Below are positions 27,521 through 36,589 of a DNA stretch of 64,000 nt, in pieces. The stretch lies in the NCBI GenBank assembly GCA_019638385.1, contig JAHBTW010000006.1, forward strand, positions 124,001 to 188,000, read 5' to 3'. The stretch comes from Saprospiraceae bacterium (lineage in GTDB: Bacteria > Bacteroidota > Bacteroidia > Chitinophagales > Saprospiraceae). The stretch's first letter is position 1; each line of letters starts with the position of its first letter. Position numbers and translations under genes: made by a program. The notes below the pieces were generated by a model. It saw nothing but the letters and a program-made list of their open reading frames with translations, was not told the DNA's origin and searched no databases.

Positions 27521-28312
27521 TCAAATCCGCTCAATCAACTGTGTTCTTACCAATTCGTAGGCTTCCTCTGGGTTGTAGGGTACATCCGGCCTGAGCAAAG
27601 CGGTGGTATCTCCCAAAAACTCACTGTCTCCCATTTTGGCCTCCATGTTTAGAACAAATTCCCGTTGTGTTGGCGGCTTTTTCACCGAAAATTGCATGTA
27701 TTCCCGATAACTACGCAGCAGTGCATCTACATCCAATTCCGGCTTTCGGGTCAAAGCAATGTATATGTCATAGAGGTCCCGGCCTTTTTTGCGCTGATAC
27801 AATGCACGTAGTTTAGTACCCAAGAGTTCTTCAAGAGTGTAAGTGGTCAGGTCACATTTCCCCTGAAACCAGGAAGATTTCACCTCAAAAGGAAATTGCT
27901 GCAATCCGTGTACGATAAAATGCTCCCGGGTATTCGCTTCTACTTTCAACCTCAATCGAATGGAGGGAGGAAATTCAGAATCGAACCGACAGATGACCTG
28001 AGTGCCGTCCCTTCTGGGTTTCACAGAAGATTCTCCAAGAAAGGATAAAACTGCTTGTAGTCTTTGCACCGTTTCCTTAATGGGTTCAGAACGAATCTGT
28101 ACCAAATCAATATCTTCAGAATACCGCGGTTGCGGTTGCAGATAAAGCTTGTGCAGTGCCGTTCCACCCCGAAAAGCCAGGCTTTTAGCCAGCCATTCAT
28201 CCGAAAAGATTTCCACTAAAGCACGACAAATCACCAGGTCTTGTTCTACCTGTTCATTGGTCTGCCATGGTACCTGTTGGCTCCATTCGGTTATATGGGC
28301 CTGCGGGATCAC
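27521..28312 (-). CDS. abiEii: AbiEii-type nucleotidyltransferase toxin
   Basis: This is the toxin half of a type IV toxin-antitoxin / abortive infection pair (DUF1814). The nucleotidyltransferase signature is FRGGTALHKLYL followed by YSEDIDLV (GG...TxxxK, then DxD-like). KCDLTTYTLEELLGTKLRALYQRKKGRDLYDIY is the conserved later block. AbiEii proteins transfer nucleotides, for some members onto tRNA, and arrest growth. I choose the GTG at 28312 because it overlaps the antitoxin stop by exactly 4 bp (GTGA), the usual coupling for this pair. The frame is open further up to an ATG at 28351. About 263 residues. Confidence 0.92.
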   Translation of the reverse strand: MIPQAHITEWSQQVPWQTNEQVEQDLVICRALVEIFSDEWLAKSLAFRGGTALHKLYLQPQPRYSEDIDLVQIRSEPIKETVQRLQAVLSFLGESSVKPRRDGTQVICRFDSEFPPSIRLRLKVEANTREHFIVHGLQQFPFEVKSSWFQGKCDLTTYTLEELLGTKLRALYQRKKGRDLYDIYIALTRKPELDVDALLRSYREYMQFSVKKPPTQREFVLNMEAKMGDSEFLGDTTALLRPDVPYNPEEAYELVRTQLIERI

Positions 28313-29127
28313 TCGTCTATCTCTATTTCGGTGTTTACAATTACCTTCCAACGGTTCTCCGAAGAGTAGCCTTTGGTGTCCTTGGACGGCTTGAGCGGGA
28401 TACGGAAAAAGCTCAACTGCTCCTTTCTCATGGCTTCAAACAAAGCATCCGCCAATTTCTGGTTGAGGCAAACACTTTCCAACAAGTAGCCCAATCGTTG
28501 CAATGCCGTAACCTGCACATGCGTCAATAGACTTGAAGAAAAATCAGTTGGTTTGATGGCTTCTGCCAGTTCATTCAATACGGTGGCGGCCCTGTTCATA
28601 CCGCCTATTCTCTTCTCATACTGAATCAAATCTCCGGCTGTTAATGCCGCATTAGACACATTCAAGTAACCGGCTTCTGTTTTTCGCTTTTCAATCAGCA
28701 CCTCCGGAATTTCCTTAATACTGACGTAATTAATCTTGAGCCCGTTCTTTTGAGTGGGCCTCAGCACCGGAAAACCGGTCATCACAAAGTACTCTTGCGG
28801 TTGCTGGTGCGAAGCTCCATGAAAAGCCGCTGCATTGAGCAGAGACACATAGTACGGCCTTTTCAAGTGTTTCATAAAAGCATCCAGGTACAACGGAGGA
28901 GGTAGTATGCCTTTGGAGGCATATTGAGGAGGGATAATCAGGTAATAGCCTTTGTAGAGCGAAATAATTTCACCCTTGCTGCTTAGTCGGCTCAATGCCC
29001 TTTTGATGGCGATATCCGAAAAGTCAGGCAACTCTTTTTGCAATATTTCTTTGGAGAAACCATAAGCACCTTTAGCCAGAATTTTATCCAGCCACTGTGT
29101 TGTTGATATCTCGTTGTGTTCTGCCAT
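28309..29127 (-). CDS. abiEi: AbiEi antitoxin
   Basis: The N-terminal winged helix (YGFSKEILQKELPDFSDIAIKRALSRLSSKGEIISLYKGYYLIIP) is followed by the AbiEi antitoxin core (YLDAFMKHLKRPYYVSLLNAAAFHGASHQQPQEYFVMTG). The winged helix binds the operator and the C-terminal domain antagonises the toxin. The gene precedes abiEii with a 4-bp overlap. A palindromic operator-like sequence lies 12 bp upstream, consistent with the known negative autoregulation of AbiEi. Confidence 0.92.
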   Translation of the reverse strand: MAEHNEISTTQWLDKILAKGAYGFSKEILQKELPDFSDIAIKRALSRLSSKGEIISLYKGYYLIIPPQYASKGILPPPLYLDAFMKHLKRPYYVSLLNAAAFHGASHQQPQEYFVMTGFPVLRPTQKNGLKINYVSIKEIPEVLIEKRKTEAGYLNVSNAALTAGDLIQYEKRIGGMNRAATVLNELAEAIKPTDFSSSLLTHVQVTALQRLGYLLESVCLNQKLADALFEAMRKEQLSFFRIPLKPSKDTKGYSSENRWKVIVNTEIEIDE

Positions 29128-29139
29128 TTGAAGAGTGAA

Positions 29140-29180
29140 TTTTTGCGAAAGGTACCACTTTTCGGTACTTTTCGCAAAAA
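29140..29180 (-). promoter_or_regulatory. putative AbiEi operator
   Basis: TTTTTGCGAAA (29140-29150) and TTTCGCAAAAA (29170-29180) form a perfect 11-bp inverted repeat. The inside carries two related half-sites, GGTACCACTTTT and CGGTACTTTT. It lies 12 bp before the abiEi start, where the AbiEi antitoxin is known in other bacteria to bind inverted repeats. Confidence 0.6.
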
Positions 29181-29254
29181 ATCTATCTCGTTATTGGAGT
29201 GTGAGGGTGCTCCGGTGAACCGTTTTGGTCCATAAATCGTTTACGGCGACCACC

Positions 29255-29307
29255 TCCCGGCTTAGAAAATCTTCGAGCAGAGCGAGCATAGATTTTCTAA
29301 GCCGGGA
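29255..29307. repeat. perfect 18-bp inverted repeat upstream of abiE
   Basis: TCCCGGCTTAGAAAATCT (29255-29272) and AGATTTTCTAAGCCGGGA (29290-29307) pair perfectly around a 17-nt loop. There is no T-run. The surrounding 29181-29426 holds no gene that I can support. Confidence 0.7.
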
Positions 29308-29426
29308 AGTCCCTCCGGACACAAATCGCTTTCATGCTAATCGGGACTCATTGTGGCCTAAAGCCATATTTGCGCAATTTTTCAAGGTTTGACCTCAAAA
29401 GCTAAGATGGTCGAGCAGCACAAATT

Positions 29427-30260
29427 CTAAAAATAGCCCTCAAACAAAACCGGCGTTGAATTGCATATTGTGTCTAAACTGCCTGTTTTAGTAAACATTT
29501 TGGCATTACTGTCAAAATTGAACAGACGGAAAAGATGATAATTTTTATCGTGATTTTGGGAAAATAGGAGTTCATTCCTTGAGAAGAAGAAAGGTGTTTC
29601 CTTGCCAAGTTTTGTTGTTTTGACTTCAATGTATTTATCTGTTCCATTTAAATTCTTTGATAATATATCAAAACCAGCTCCGTCACCTTCTTCTTTAGAA
29701 ACCCACTTAACCTGTTCGGCAAGGCTTTCTTTTCCATTTCTTTTCAGAACCCATTTTTCATAATTAAAGACGACTTGTTCACCAGACTCACCTAATTTAT
29801 GGTTACGCTGTTCTCTTTCCAAATAGTTGATTTTTATAGGGCTACGTTGATATGAAGGAGCAGCAGGTTCGTTTACAGCCCACAAAATAGGAGGCTCAAG
29901 TAGCAGCAACTCGAAATTGACTGTTGGGTTATTGTGTACATCTTTATCGGCAAAATATCTAAACTTATCTTCAATCCACAAATTTTTAGAAAGATAACGA
30001 ACGACCACATCTTCGAGAATTTTTTGGTAGTTATATCGAGGCAAGTAGCCTTTTACATATGGCTGCCCCAAGCGGACAAGTATGGCGCTTATGTTTTGGT
30101 GTTTAAATTCAATGGAACCTTCAGACCGATTGTTTAAAAGGGGTAATAAGGCTTTCCTGTGTTCAGATTTTTTGTATGAATTACCGGAAAGTTCATCAGA
30201 AAGCATCTTAAAATAATCCGCAACAATTAATTCAACTTCGTAATTTGACCAGTTGCTCAT
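29427..30260 (-). CDS. DUF3883 domain protein, nuclease-like
   Basis: The C-terminal third is a DUF3883 domain: KLGESGEQVVFNYEKWVLKR, GDGAGFDILSKNLNG, KYIEVKTTKLGKETPFFFSRNELLFS and YHLFRLFNF. The acidic GFDIL and IEVKTT elements match the D-ExK pattern of PD-(D/E)XK nucleases. The N-terminal domain (WSNYEVELIVADYFKMLSDELSGNSYKKSEHRKALLPLLNNR) is one that often precedes HNH or DUF3883 modules in defence and restriction islands. The gene is clearly richer in AT than its neighbours, which suggests recent acquisition. Likely a DNA-acting protein of a defence patch; target unknown. Confidence 0.72.
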   Translation of the reverse strand: MSNWSNYEVELIVADYFKMLSDELSGNSYKKSEHRKALLPLLNNRSEGSIEFKHQNISAILVRLGQPYVKGYLPRYNYQKILEDVVVRYLSKNLWIEDKFRYFADKDVHNNPTVNFELLLLEPPILWAVNEPAAPSYQRSPIKINYLEREQRNHKLGESGEQVVFNYEKWVLKRNGKESLAEQVKWVSKEEGDGAGFDILSKNLNGTDKYIEVKTTKLGKETPFFFSRNELLFSQNHDKNYHLFRLFNFDSNAKMFTKTGSLDTICNSTPVLFEGYF

Positions 30261-30286
30261 AATAAATGAGATTTTTGTAGCGCTTT

Positions 30287-30637
30287 TTATATCACTTCAG
30301 AAGGACTTGATTTCAAAAATTCTATTGTTTCGGTTAATTTGTTCAGTCTTTCCCGATACCATTCAACCCGTGTGTAAATTTTAGGCTTCACTACATCGTC
30401 ATTGCCATTTCTAAAAGTCATTTTCAATATTTCATCAACTGCTTTTCGGGTAAATTGGGTTGGATAATTTACATTTTCTACAACAACTTTTCCAGTTTCA
30501 TCGGTGGCAATAGTCAACTCACCGACTTGAACGATAAAAGGGCATTTTTCTAAAACTTGTAACTCTAATTGATGTTTACAATCTTTGGCTAATTCAATCA
30601 GCTGTTCAAGGTCTATATTCAAGTTTGCATTCTTCAT
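30287..30637 (-). CDS. small AT-rich hypothetical protein
   Basis: This 116-residue protein reads LEQLIELAKDCKHQLELQVLEKCPFIVQVGELTIATDETGKVVVENVNYPTQFTRKAVDEILKMTF and ends with a helical YRERLNKLTETIEFLKSS. I do not recognise it. It has no signal peptide or membrane segment. It lies just upstream of the DUF3883 gene on the same strand (26-bp gap) with the same low GC, so the two were probably acquired together. Confidence 0.55.
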   Translation of the reverse strand: MKNANLNIDLEQLIELAKDCKHQLELQVLEKCPFIVQVGELTIATDETGKVVVENVNYPTQFTRKAVDEILKMTFRNGNDDVVKPKIYTRVEWYRERLNKLTETIEFLKSSPSEVI

Positions 30638-30814
30638 CGTAAAATCTAGTTGTCCTTTGACCGAATGCGGCTCATATTAAAACTGCGCTTTTCAGGCGTA
30701 TGAACGTCAGTCATTTGCAAAAATAGTTATTTCTCAAATTCCTGCAAGTGAAAAATCGGACGGTCCCTTTTTCAACTTTGCACCGTCAGATATGACAATG
30801 GATATCACCAAAAC

Positions 30815-31624
30815 TCACCCCCTTCCCCGACTCAACACCTTCAGCACCACCCCCGCATTCAAGCGCGTGGAGCGCCCGATATTCCTACCAGAAAAAATCT
30901 GTGCTGCGCCGGCAAAAATGCCGAATTGGGAAGCGAGCGGCACATACAGCGTACCGCCGGCCCGCAGCCAATCGGCGCCTTGCCCGCCGCTGATGCGCAC
31001 GTCGGCGCCGGAGTTGAAGGTGTGGAACCATTCTACCCAGGCTTCCACATAATATCGTTGGGCGCCGAAACCGCCCCGCAACAGCACGGGCACGGCATGC
31101 AGCACATCGGGCAGGATGCGGAGGTCGTAGCCGGTTTGCAGGTGTACAAAAGCGCCGGAGTACCAGTTGTATTGCCCCACGAGGCGGGCGTTGAGGGTGG
31201 TGGCGCGAATGCCGATGGGATTGAGGCTGTCTATGGTGTAAGCGGCGGCGGGGAAAGTAATACCGGCGGCGCCGATGAGCGAAAACGCGCCGGTTTGGCC
31301 CTGTCGGTGCAGGTTGCGGTATTTGAGCGCTATGGTGGCGTCTTGCAGGTTGCCCTGATTGCGCGCGTTCCAGATGTAGGGTGCCGTGAGTACGATGCTC
31401 AGCGAATCGGAGAGGCCGTGTTCTATAAAGAGGCTCAGTGATTGCAGGGTGTTCGTGGCGGGCAGGCGCTCCCGGCCGAAGTAGTACGAATTGAACGATT
31501 CGTAGCTGTAGCCGGGCGCAATGTCGGTGACGCCCGCGCCGGGCATGAAACCGGTGATGGGACCTTGAGCGAGCGCCGTGGCAGACAACCACAACAGTCC
31601 GGAGAGCAGGAGAACCTTGTGCAT
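30815..31624 (-). CDS. outer membrane beta-barrel protein, putative
   Basis: A signal peptide (MHKVLLLSGLLWLSATALAQ) is followed by about 250 residues of amphipathic strands (SLSLFIEHGLSDSLSIVLTAPYIWNARNQGNLQDATIALKYRNL ... YNWYSGAFVHLQTGYDLRI ... YVEAWVEWFHTFNSG). The last strand ends LNAGVVLKVLSRGRG. It resembles the 'transporter' barrels related to the MetA-pathway/phenol family. Function is unknown. It is monocistronic, and the 236 bases upstream carry the second AAACACATAG hairpin. Confidence 0.72.
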   Translation of the reverse strand: MHKVLLLSGLLWLSATALAQGPITGFMPGAGVTDIAPGYSYESFNSYYFGRERLPATNTLQSLSLFIEHGLSDSLSIVLTAPYIWNARNQGNLQDATIALKYRNLHRQGQTGAFSLIGAAGITFPAAAYTIDSLNPIGIRATTLNARLVGQYNWYSGAFVHLQTGYDLRILPDVLHAVPVLLRGGFGAQRYYVEAWVEWFHTFNSGADVRISGGQGADWLRAGGTLYVPLASQFGIFAGAAQIFSGRNIGRSTRLNAGVVLKVLSRGRG

Positions 31625-31770
31625 CGTTTTTGCGGCAAAGGTAAGCAGGAGACCGGAAGCGAGTTGTAAGTTGCGTTACACCTGCTGCATTCTTTTCAAC
31701 CGGCCCCTGCAGGGCTGCGGGTTATACACAAGTGTCAACTGAGAGGATGCACCCGCGCCGTTTTTTATTT

Positions 31771-31830
31771 AAACACACAGAAACATAGGCACATAGCGTT
31801 TTATCTATGTCTCTATGTTCCTATGTGTTT
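31771..31830. repeat. AAACACATAG-type inverted repeat, copy 2
   Basis: Arms of 26 bp (31771-31796 and 31805-31830) match at 22 of 26 positions across an 8-nt loop. They share the AAACACATAG-AACATAG-ACATAG pattern with 27099-27124. It lies 30 bp downstream of the tail-appendage-like gene ending at 31861 and could stop its transcript. Confidence 0.65.
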
Positions 31831-31860
31831 CAAAAATAAAACTCCCAAAAACCTTACTTT

Positions 31861-34386
31861 CTATTCCTTCATTTGAGCCTGTATGCCGGCATACACCTGC
31901 GTAAACTGGCTTCTCATGTTTTCGTAATATGCCTTCAGTTCCGGCGCCTGTTCCGGGTTTTCAAACAGGTAATCAATCAAGGGAATTTCCTTCACGTCGA
32001 AGCCCGACCGCTCTTTCAGCTTGATTTTGACATCGTCCAGCAGCTCTTTGCGCGACGCGTATTCTTTTTTGTCAAAATACGTATCCACCACCGAGCTGTG
32101 CGTAGCCGACACCGTGTAATCAATGCTGCTCGCGGCGGTGTAATGGCCGTTGGTATTGTACAAATTGGGTTTGTAATTCGGATTGATTTCCGCGATGGCC
32201 AATTGCATTTCATTCATCCGCACCTGCATGTCTTCAATCACGCGGGAAAAATCATTTTGATTTAAACCCACAGCGGTATTGATGTAATTGATGAATTTTC
32301 CGGGTGTCGAATTCGTCCAGGCTACGCCCACAATTCTTTGATAGTCTTTCATCTTCATCTGCTCCGGGGCCACCGCAATGGCGAGACCGTCGCCTTCGCC
32401 CGATGGCAGGATATAATCACCGATTTTGGCGGCGCCTTTTACCTTCACCGGCACCTGCCCCATGAACGCAATTTTTTCGTGGTCTTTTTCCCGGCTCTTA
32501 TCGGCCGGCATATTGCCCAGCACAATAGGCGAAGTGGATACGACCATGAAGCGCTCCGGCGCATTGAATTTTTTGGACACTTTGCCGCCTACAACCCCTA
32601 CCACGTCTCCGGGGTAGATGATCTCGTCGGGGTTGGATCGCTCCAACCATTCTGCATAGTCGCCCGAACCGGACTCATACGCCACGCCGAGGTTGATGTC
32701 GGCATAGCTGCCGTAAATGACCAAGTTGGTGATGTCGGTGGCCACGCCCACCGTTGTGCCGATAACGTCTTCCGGGTCAAGGATGCTGGCAAAACTGGCG
32801 ATCAGTTGAATCACCGAGCCGAGGGTGGAAATACCGCCCTGCAGTACGCCCAGGGTGTAGTTGGAAAATATTTGAGATTTGAGGTTGGTAGCCGCTTCCG
32901 GGTCAACGCCGACTTGGGTGAAAATCCCCGTATTGGGGTCGCACACAACGCCCTGAATAACGCCCCATAGCGTACTGGCCGGAGTACCCACAGTGGCAGA
33001 GCCGTTGAAGGTGCTCAAAAACGGAGAAGACGCATTGCTCAGCGAACTGGTAATCAAACTGCTGAAACTTCCCGGATTGAAGGCGCCGGTATTGAAAATC
33101 AGATTGCCGCCGGTGAGAAAAGGATTGGATGAAAACGACAAAGCGCTGAAGTCAATCCCCGTAATGGCGCTGCCGGAAAACAAGTCCAGCGTAGGCAATT
33201 GCAACACACTTGCCGGGTTGGTATTGAGCGTGGTCGGCGGATTGGAAATAATGGAAGATACAATGCCCAACAAGCCGGTGGGGTCGAGGTCGGCTTTGCT
33301 CATGCCTTCTATCCGGCCGGTCATGGTGGTTTCGTCGGTCCAGAAGGAGACATAGTTGTTGCCTCTGCCCGACACCAACGGATTGAAGCTGGCGCGATTC
33401 ACCTGAATGGCCAGTCCCTGCTCGCTGCCTTTGATGAGTACCGGATAGCTCGATTGCAGGCTTTGGCTTCCGTCCACGGTAGCGTCTATGACCACCCGGC
33501 TGCTGAACCGGGAATTGCCGGTCACGTCCAGATCGTTCGATATGCTCACGTTGTTGCCCACATTGAGATCATTTTGAACCTGCACATCATTCCCTACGGA
33601 CAAGTCCACCCCGATCGTTCCGTTGCCATCCACGTTGAAGTCTTCGCCGATTGTTCCGTTGCCGTCCACGCTGAGATCTTCGCCGATGTCCACGTTGCCG
33701 CCCACGAAGAGGTCATTGGCGATGTTGACCGAGTCGCCGTTGAAGGTCACATTGTCCTGAAACGTTACGGTGGCCAGGATGATGAGTTCGCCGTCTTTGG
33801 TGAGGCGCATGCGCTCTATGGCGTCGGTTTTAAAAATAAAATCAACGGGTACGGTGGTGCCGATGAAGTGGCAGGTATCGTTCACGTTGAAGTTGCCGAG
33901 GTTGCCCCAAAAAGGAATGCCGGTAGCGCTGCAACGGCGTTTTTCCGCATCTTCCTGTTCGTAATAAACGGCGCCGGCGCTGCCCGCATGGAAAGCATAC
34001 GGCACGGCCATGAGTTGGGTAGCCGATACGGTTTGGAATAAATCGCCGCCGGTTTCGTCTATGGCAATTTCCATCCAAATCTGATGCTCGCTCCAGGGCA
34101 CGCGGGTGAAATCGCCTTTGGCGGCGGCGCCCTGCCCGATCACGAGGCTGAACAGCCCCAATTCATTGGTACTGAGCCGGTGAATTTCTTCATACGCCGA
34201 CTTTCCGGAAGCATCGCCGGCGAGCAGCGAGATTTTCAGGGCGATGGCGTGGTTCACCAATGGAGCGCCTTTGGCATCGCGGGCTACGGCCTGATAATTG
34301 ATGCCGGGAGGAACGCCCTGCGCATATGCCCAAAAGGAAATCAACAACAGGGACATTGTCAGAAAAATTGTTTTCAAATATCTCAT
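31861..34386 (-). CDS. tail-appendage-like secreted protein A (N-domain, stalk, Peptidase_G2-like)
   Basis: A signal peptide (MRYLKTIFLTMSLLLISFWAYAQ; start 34386 rather than the ATG three codons upstream) leads into the family N-domain (GVPPGINYQAVARDAKGAP ... TNELGLFSLVIGQGAAAKGDFTRVPWSEHQIWMEIAIDE ... SATQLMAVPYAFHAG). HFIGTTVPVDFIFKTD..ERMRLTKDG and a short beta-stalk of DLSVDGNGTIGEDFNVD-type repeats follow. Then NNYVSFW..TMTGRIEG and a DYAEW-containing domain (SGDYAEWLERSNPDEIIYPGDVVGVVGGKVS ... MVVSTSPIVLGNMP) resembling the phage Peptidase_G2 autocleavage domain. A helical tail (VIEDMQVRMNEMQLAIAEI) closes it. There is no T9SS domain. Likely a trimeric surface fibre. Confidence 0.8.
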   Translation of the reverse strand: MRYLKTIFLTMSLLLISFWAYAQGVPPGINYQAVARDAKGAPLVNHAIALKISLLAGDASGKSAYEEIHRLSTNELGLFSLVIGQGAAAKGDFTRVPWSEHQIWMEIAIDETGGDLFQTVSATQLMAVPYAFHAGSAGAVYYEQEDAEKRRCSATGIPFWGNLGNFNVNDTCHFIGTTVPVDFIFKTDAIERMRLTKDGELIILATVTFQDNVTFNGDSVNIANDLFVGGNVDIGEDLSVDGNGTIGEDFNVDGNGTIGVDLSVGNDVQVQNDLNVGNNVSISNDLDVTGNSRFSSRVVIDATVDGSQSLQSSYPVLIKGSEQGLAIQVNRASFNPLVSGRGNNYVSFWTDETTMTGRIEGMSKADLDPTGLLGIVSSIISNPPTTLNTNPASVLQLPTLDLFSGSAITGIDFSALSFSSNPFLTGGNLIFNTGAFNPGSFSSLITSSLSNASSPFLSTFNGSATVGTPASTLWGVIQGVVCDPNTGIFTQVGVDPEAATNLKSQIFSNYTLGVLQGGISTLGSVIQLIASFASILDPEDVIGTTVGVATDITNLVIYGSYADINLGVAYESGSGDYAEWLERSNPDEIIYPGDVVGVVGGKVSKKFNAPERFMVVSTSPIVLGNMPADKSREKDHEKIAFMGQVPVKVKGAAKIGDYILPSGEGDGLAIAVAPEQMKMKDYQRIVGVAWTNSTPGKFINYINTAVGLNQNDFSRVIEDMQVRMNEMQLAIAEINPNYKPNLYNTNGHYTAASSIDYTVSATHSSVVDTYFDKKEYASRKELLDDVKIKLKERSGFDVKEIPLIDYLFENPEQAPELKAYYENMRSQFTQVYAGIQAQMKE

Positions 34387-34425
34387 AACGAACAATTTAT
34401 AGGTTAAGAATAGTGGTTATCACGA

Positions 34426-36579
34426 TTAATTCCGGCGCGCTTCCAGGTGTAGTATGTTACTGCGCGTGGCGGCGTAATTACCCTGCACGCCGCGAATGAT
34501 GTCCTGCCGGTAATCGGCATCGCGGAAGAGCTTTTTCAGTCCGGCATGGCTTTCCACATCCAATCCTTTGGCGCGGTAGGTGTCTTCCAGCAAAAGGATG
34601 GCTTCTTCAATCTGCGCAGCATCCAGCGTGGCCGGCACACTGGCGGCGATGTATTCCGCCTGCTTCGGTTGCGGAGCAACGGTCGGCTGCACGGGACGGC
34701 CCGATTCCAAAGCATCGAGGCGGCGGCTGAGTGCGGCAAAATCGCTTTTCACGGCAGATACTTCCTTTTCCAGACTTTCAATCCGATTTTGCTGTTCCTC
34801 CACTAAACGCGCCATATCGTTGGTGTTCAGCCCGATGGCCATGTTGACGAAGGCCAGTTTGCTGCCCGCCGGCGCTGCCGACCACGCTACGCCTACGATT
34901 TGGCTGTATTGTTTGGGGGTAAGATTGCCCGGCGCTACGGCGATGCCCGTGCCGTCATTCAGACCGGAAGGCAGGATGTAATCGCCCACATTTACCGGTC
35001 CGCGCATCTTTACGGGAATTTGACCCATAAAAGCCACCTTTTCAAATCGGTCGGCCTCTCCGTCGGCAGGCATATTGCCGAGTACGGCGGGGTTGGTAGA
35101 AATGACTAAAAACTGCGAAGCGCCGACGGTGCGCTTACTGATTTTGCCGCCGTTTACACCTACAATATCGCCGGGCGACATGCCTTCATCGAGGTTTTGC
35201 CGCTCCAGCCACTCTGCGTAATCGGCAGAGCCTGACTGATATGTGACGCCGAGGTTAGTGAATGCGAATGCCTCGTAAGCAGCCAAATTGGCAATAGCCA
35301 AAATTTCCTCGGCAATGGCAATGGCCACCACGGAAGGCTCCGGCGGGCAGGCTACGGCGCCCACGCCGGCACAGGCATTGGGCAAAGCCGACAGCCCGAT
35401 GTTCACGCCCGCAGCCACCACTTCGGCGGTGAGGATGGAGGTTTCAAAAATGAATTCGGGCGTAGAGGCCACTTCTCCGGCAGTTTGCCCTTCGATGCGC
35501 CCTCTCGCGGTATTGCCGCTATCGAAGAAGGTGATGAAGTTGTTGCTGTTGTCGGGGGTTCCCGCGTTCACTTTTACGGCAATGCCCTGTGCGCTGCCCT
35601 CCACGCGCAGCGGGTAGGCGTTGTAGCTGGCATCACCGCCGGCCACATTGGCGTTGATGGTGACTTGTCCGTTGAGGCCGCTGCGGTTGTTCACCGTCAG
35701 TGTGCCGTCAAGCAGGGTATTGCGCTCCACGGCGAGGTCGCGGCTGATGCTTGCGTCCCGTTCTACGGTCAGATCGTTGCCGATCTCCGCGTTGTTCGAC
35801 ACAAAAATATTGGTAAAACGCCCGTCGCCGTCCACGGTCAAATCGCCGGCTATACTGCCGTTGCCGCCCACGCCGAGGTCTTCGCCGATGTCGGTACTGC
35901 CGCCCACAAAGAGGTCGTTGGCGACGATGACGGAATCGCCGTTGAATTGTACATTTTCTTCAAAAGTGACCCTGGACAGGATGATGAGATCGCCGTCCTT
36001 AGTGATGCGCATGCGCTCCATGTTGTCAGTTTTGAAAATAAAATCAACGGGTACGGTGGTGCCGATGAAGTGGCAGGTGTCGTTCACGTTGAAGTTGCCG
36101 CGGTTGCCCCAAAAGGGGATGCCGGTAGCGCTGCAACGGAGTTTCTCCGCATCTTCCTGTTCGTAATAAACGGTACCGGCGCTGCCCGCGTGGAACGCAT
36201 AGGGTACGGCCATGAGTTGGGTAGCCGATACGGTGTGGAATAAATCGCCGCCGGTTTCGTCCAACGCGATTTCCATCCAAATCTGATGTTCGCTCCAGGG
36301 CACGCGGGTGAAATCGCCTTTGGCGGCGGCGCCCTGCCCGATCACGAGGCTGAACAGGCCCAATTCATTGGTGGTGAGCCGGTGAATTTCTTCATACGCC
36401 GACTTGCCGGAAGCGTCGCCGGCGAGCAGGGAGATTTTCAGGGCGATAGCGTGGTTGACCAACGGCGCGCCTTTGGCATCGCGGGCTACGGCCTGATAAT
36501 TGATGCCGGGAGGAACGCCCTGCGCGTATGCAAACAGCCCGGTAAAAAGCATGCAAATGGTAATAAACAGACGTTTCAT
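34426..36579 (-). CDS. tail-appendage-like secreted protein B
   Basis: This is a close paralogue of protein A: the N-domain is nearly identical for about 150 residues (KGAPLVNHAIALKISLLAGDASGKSAYEEIHRL). It has HFIGTTVPVDFIFKTDNMERMRITKDG, a stalk of DLGVGGNGSIAGDLTVDG-like repeats, NNFITFFDSGNTARGRIEG, and the DYAE domain (SADYAEWLERQNLDEGMSPGDIVGVNGGKIS ... FLVISTNPAVLGNMP). The end is a coiled coil (LVEEQQNRIESLEKEVSAVKSDFAALSRRLDALES) and a helical module (IEEAILLLEDTYRAKGLDVESHAGLKKLF). The start at 36579 gives a clean signal peptide (MKRLFITICMLFTGLFAYAQ). The 15-nt leader motif lies 10 nt upstream. Confidence 0.82.
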   Translation of the reverse strand: MKRLFITICMLFTGLFAYAQGVPPGINYQAVARDAKGAPLVNHAIALKISLLAGDASGKSAYEEIHRLTTNELGLFSLVIGQGAAAKGDFTRVPWSEHQIWMEIALDETGGDLFHTVSATQLMAVPYAFHAGSAGTVYYEQEDAEKLRCSATGIPFWGNRGNFNVNDTCHFIGTTVPVDFIFKTDNMERMRITKDGDLIILSRVTFEENVQFNGDSVIVANDLFVGGSTDIGEDLGVGGNGSIAGDLTVDGDGRFTNIFVSNNAEIGNDLTVERDASISRDLAVERNTLLDGTLTVNNRSGLNGQVTINANVAGGDASYNAYPLRVEGSAQGIAVKVNAGTPDNSNNFITFFDSGNTARGRIEGQTAGEVASTPEFIFETSILTAEVVAAGVNIGLSALPNACAGVGAVACPPEPSVVAIAIAEEILAIANLAAYEAFAFTNLGVTYQSGSADYAEWLERQNLDEGMSPGDIVGVNGGKISKRTVGASQFLVISTNPAVLGNMPADGEADRFEKVAFMGQIPVKMRGPVNVGDYILPSGLNDGTGIAVAPGNLTPKQYSQIVGVAWSAAPAGSKLAFVNMAIGLNTNDMARLVEEQQNRIESLEKEVSAVKSDFAALSRRLDALESGRPVQPTVAPQPKQAEYIAASVPATLDAAQIEEAILLLEDTYRAKGLDVESHAGLKKLFRDADYRQDIIRGVQGNYAATRSNILHLEARRN

Positions 36580-36589
36580 ATTGCTGAAT

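Noticed and set aside
29221..29340. Integron attC site
   Set aside because: The inverted repeat is perfect and lacks the typical R'/R'' boxes and extrahelical bases; no integron integrase is present.
27356..30800. Attachment-site duplication of the tRNA-Asp 3' end
   Set aside because: I looked for the T-arm and acceptor sequence downstream of the accessory genes and found no second copy and no integrase gene.
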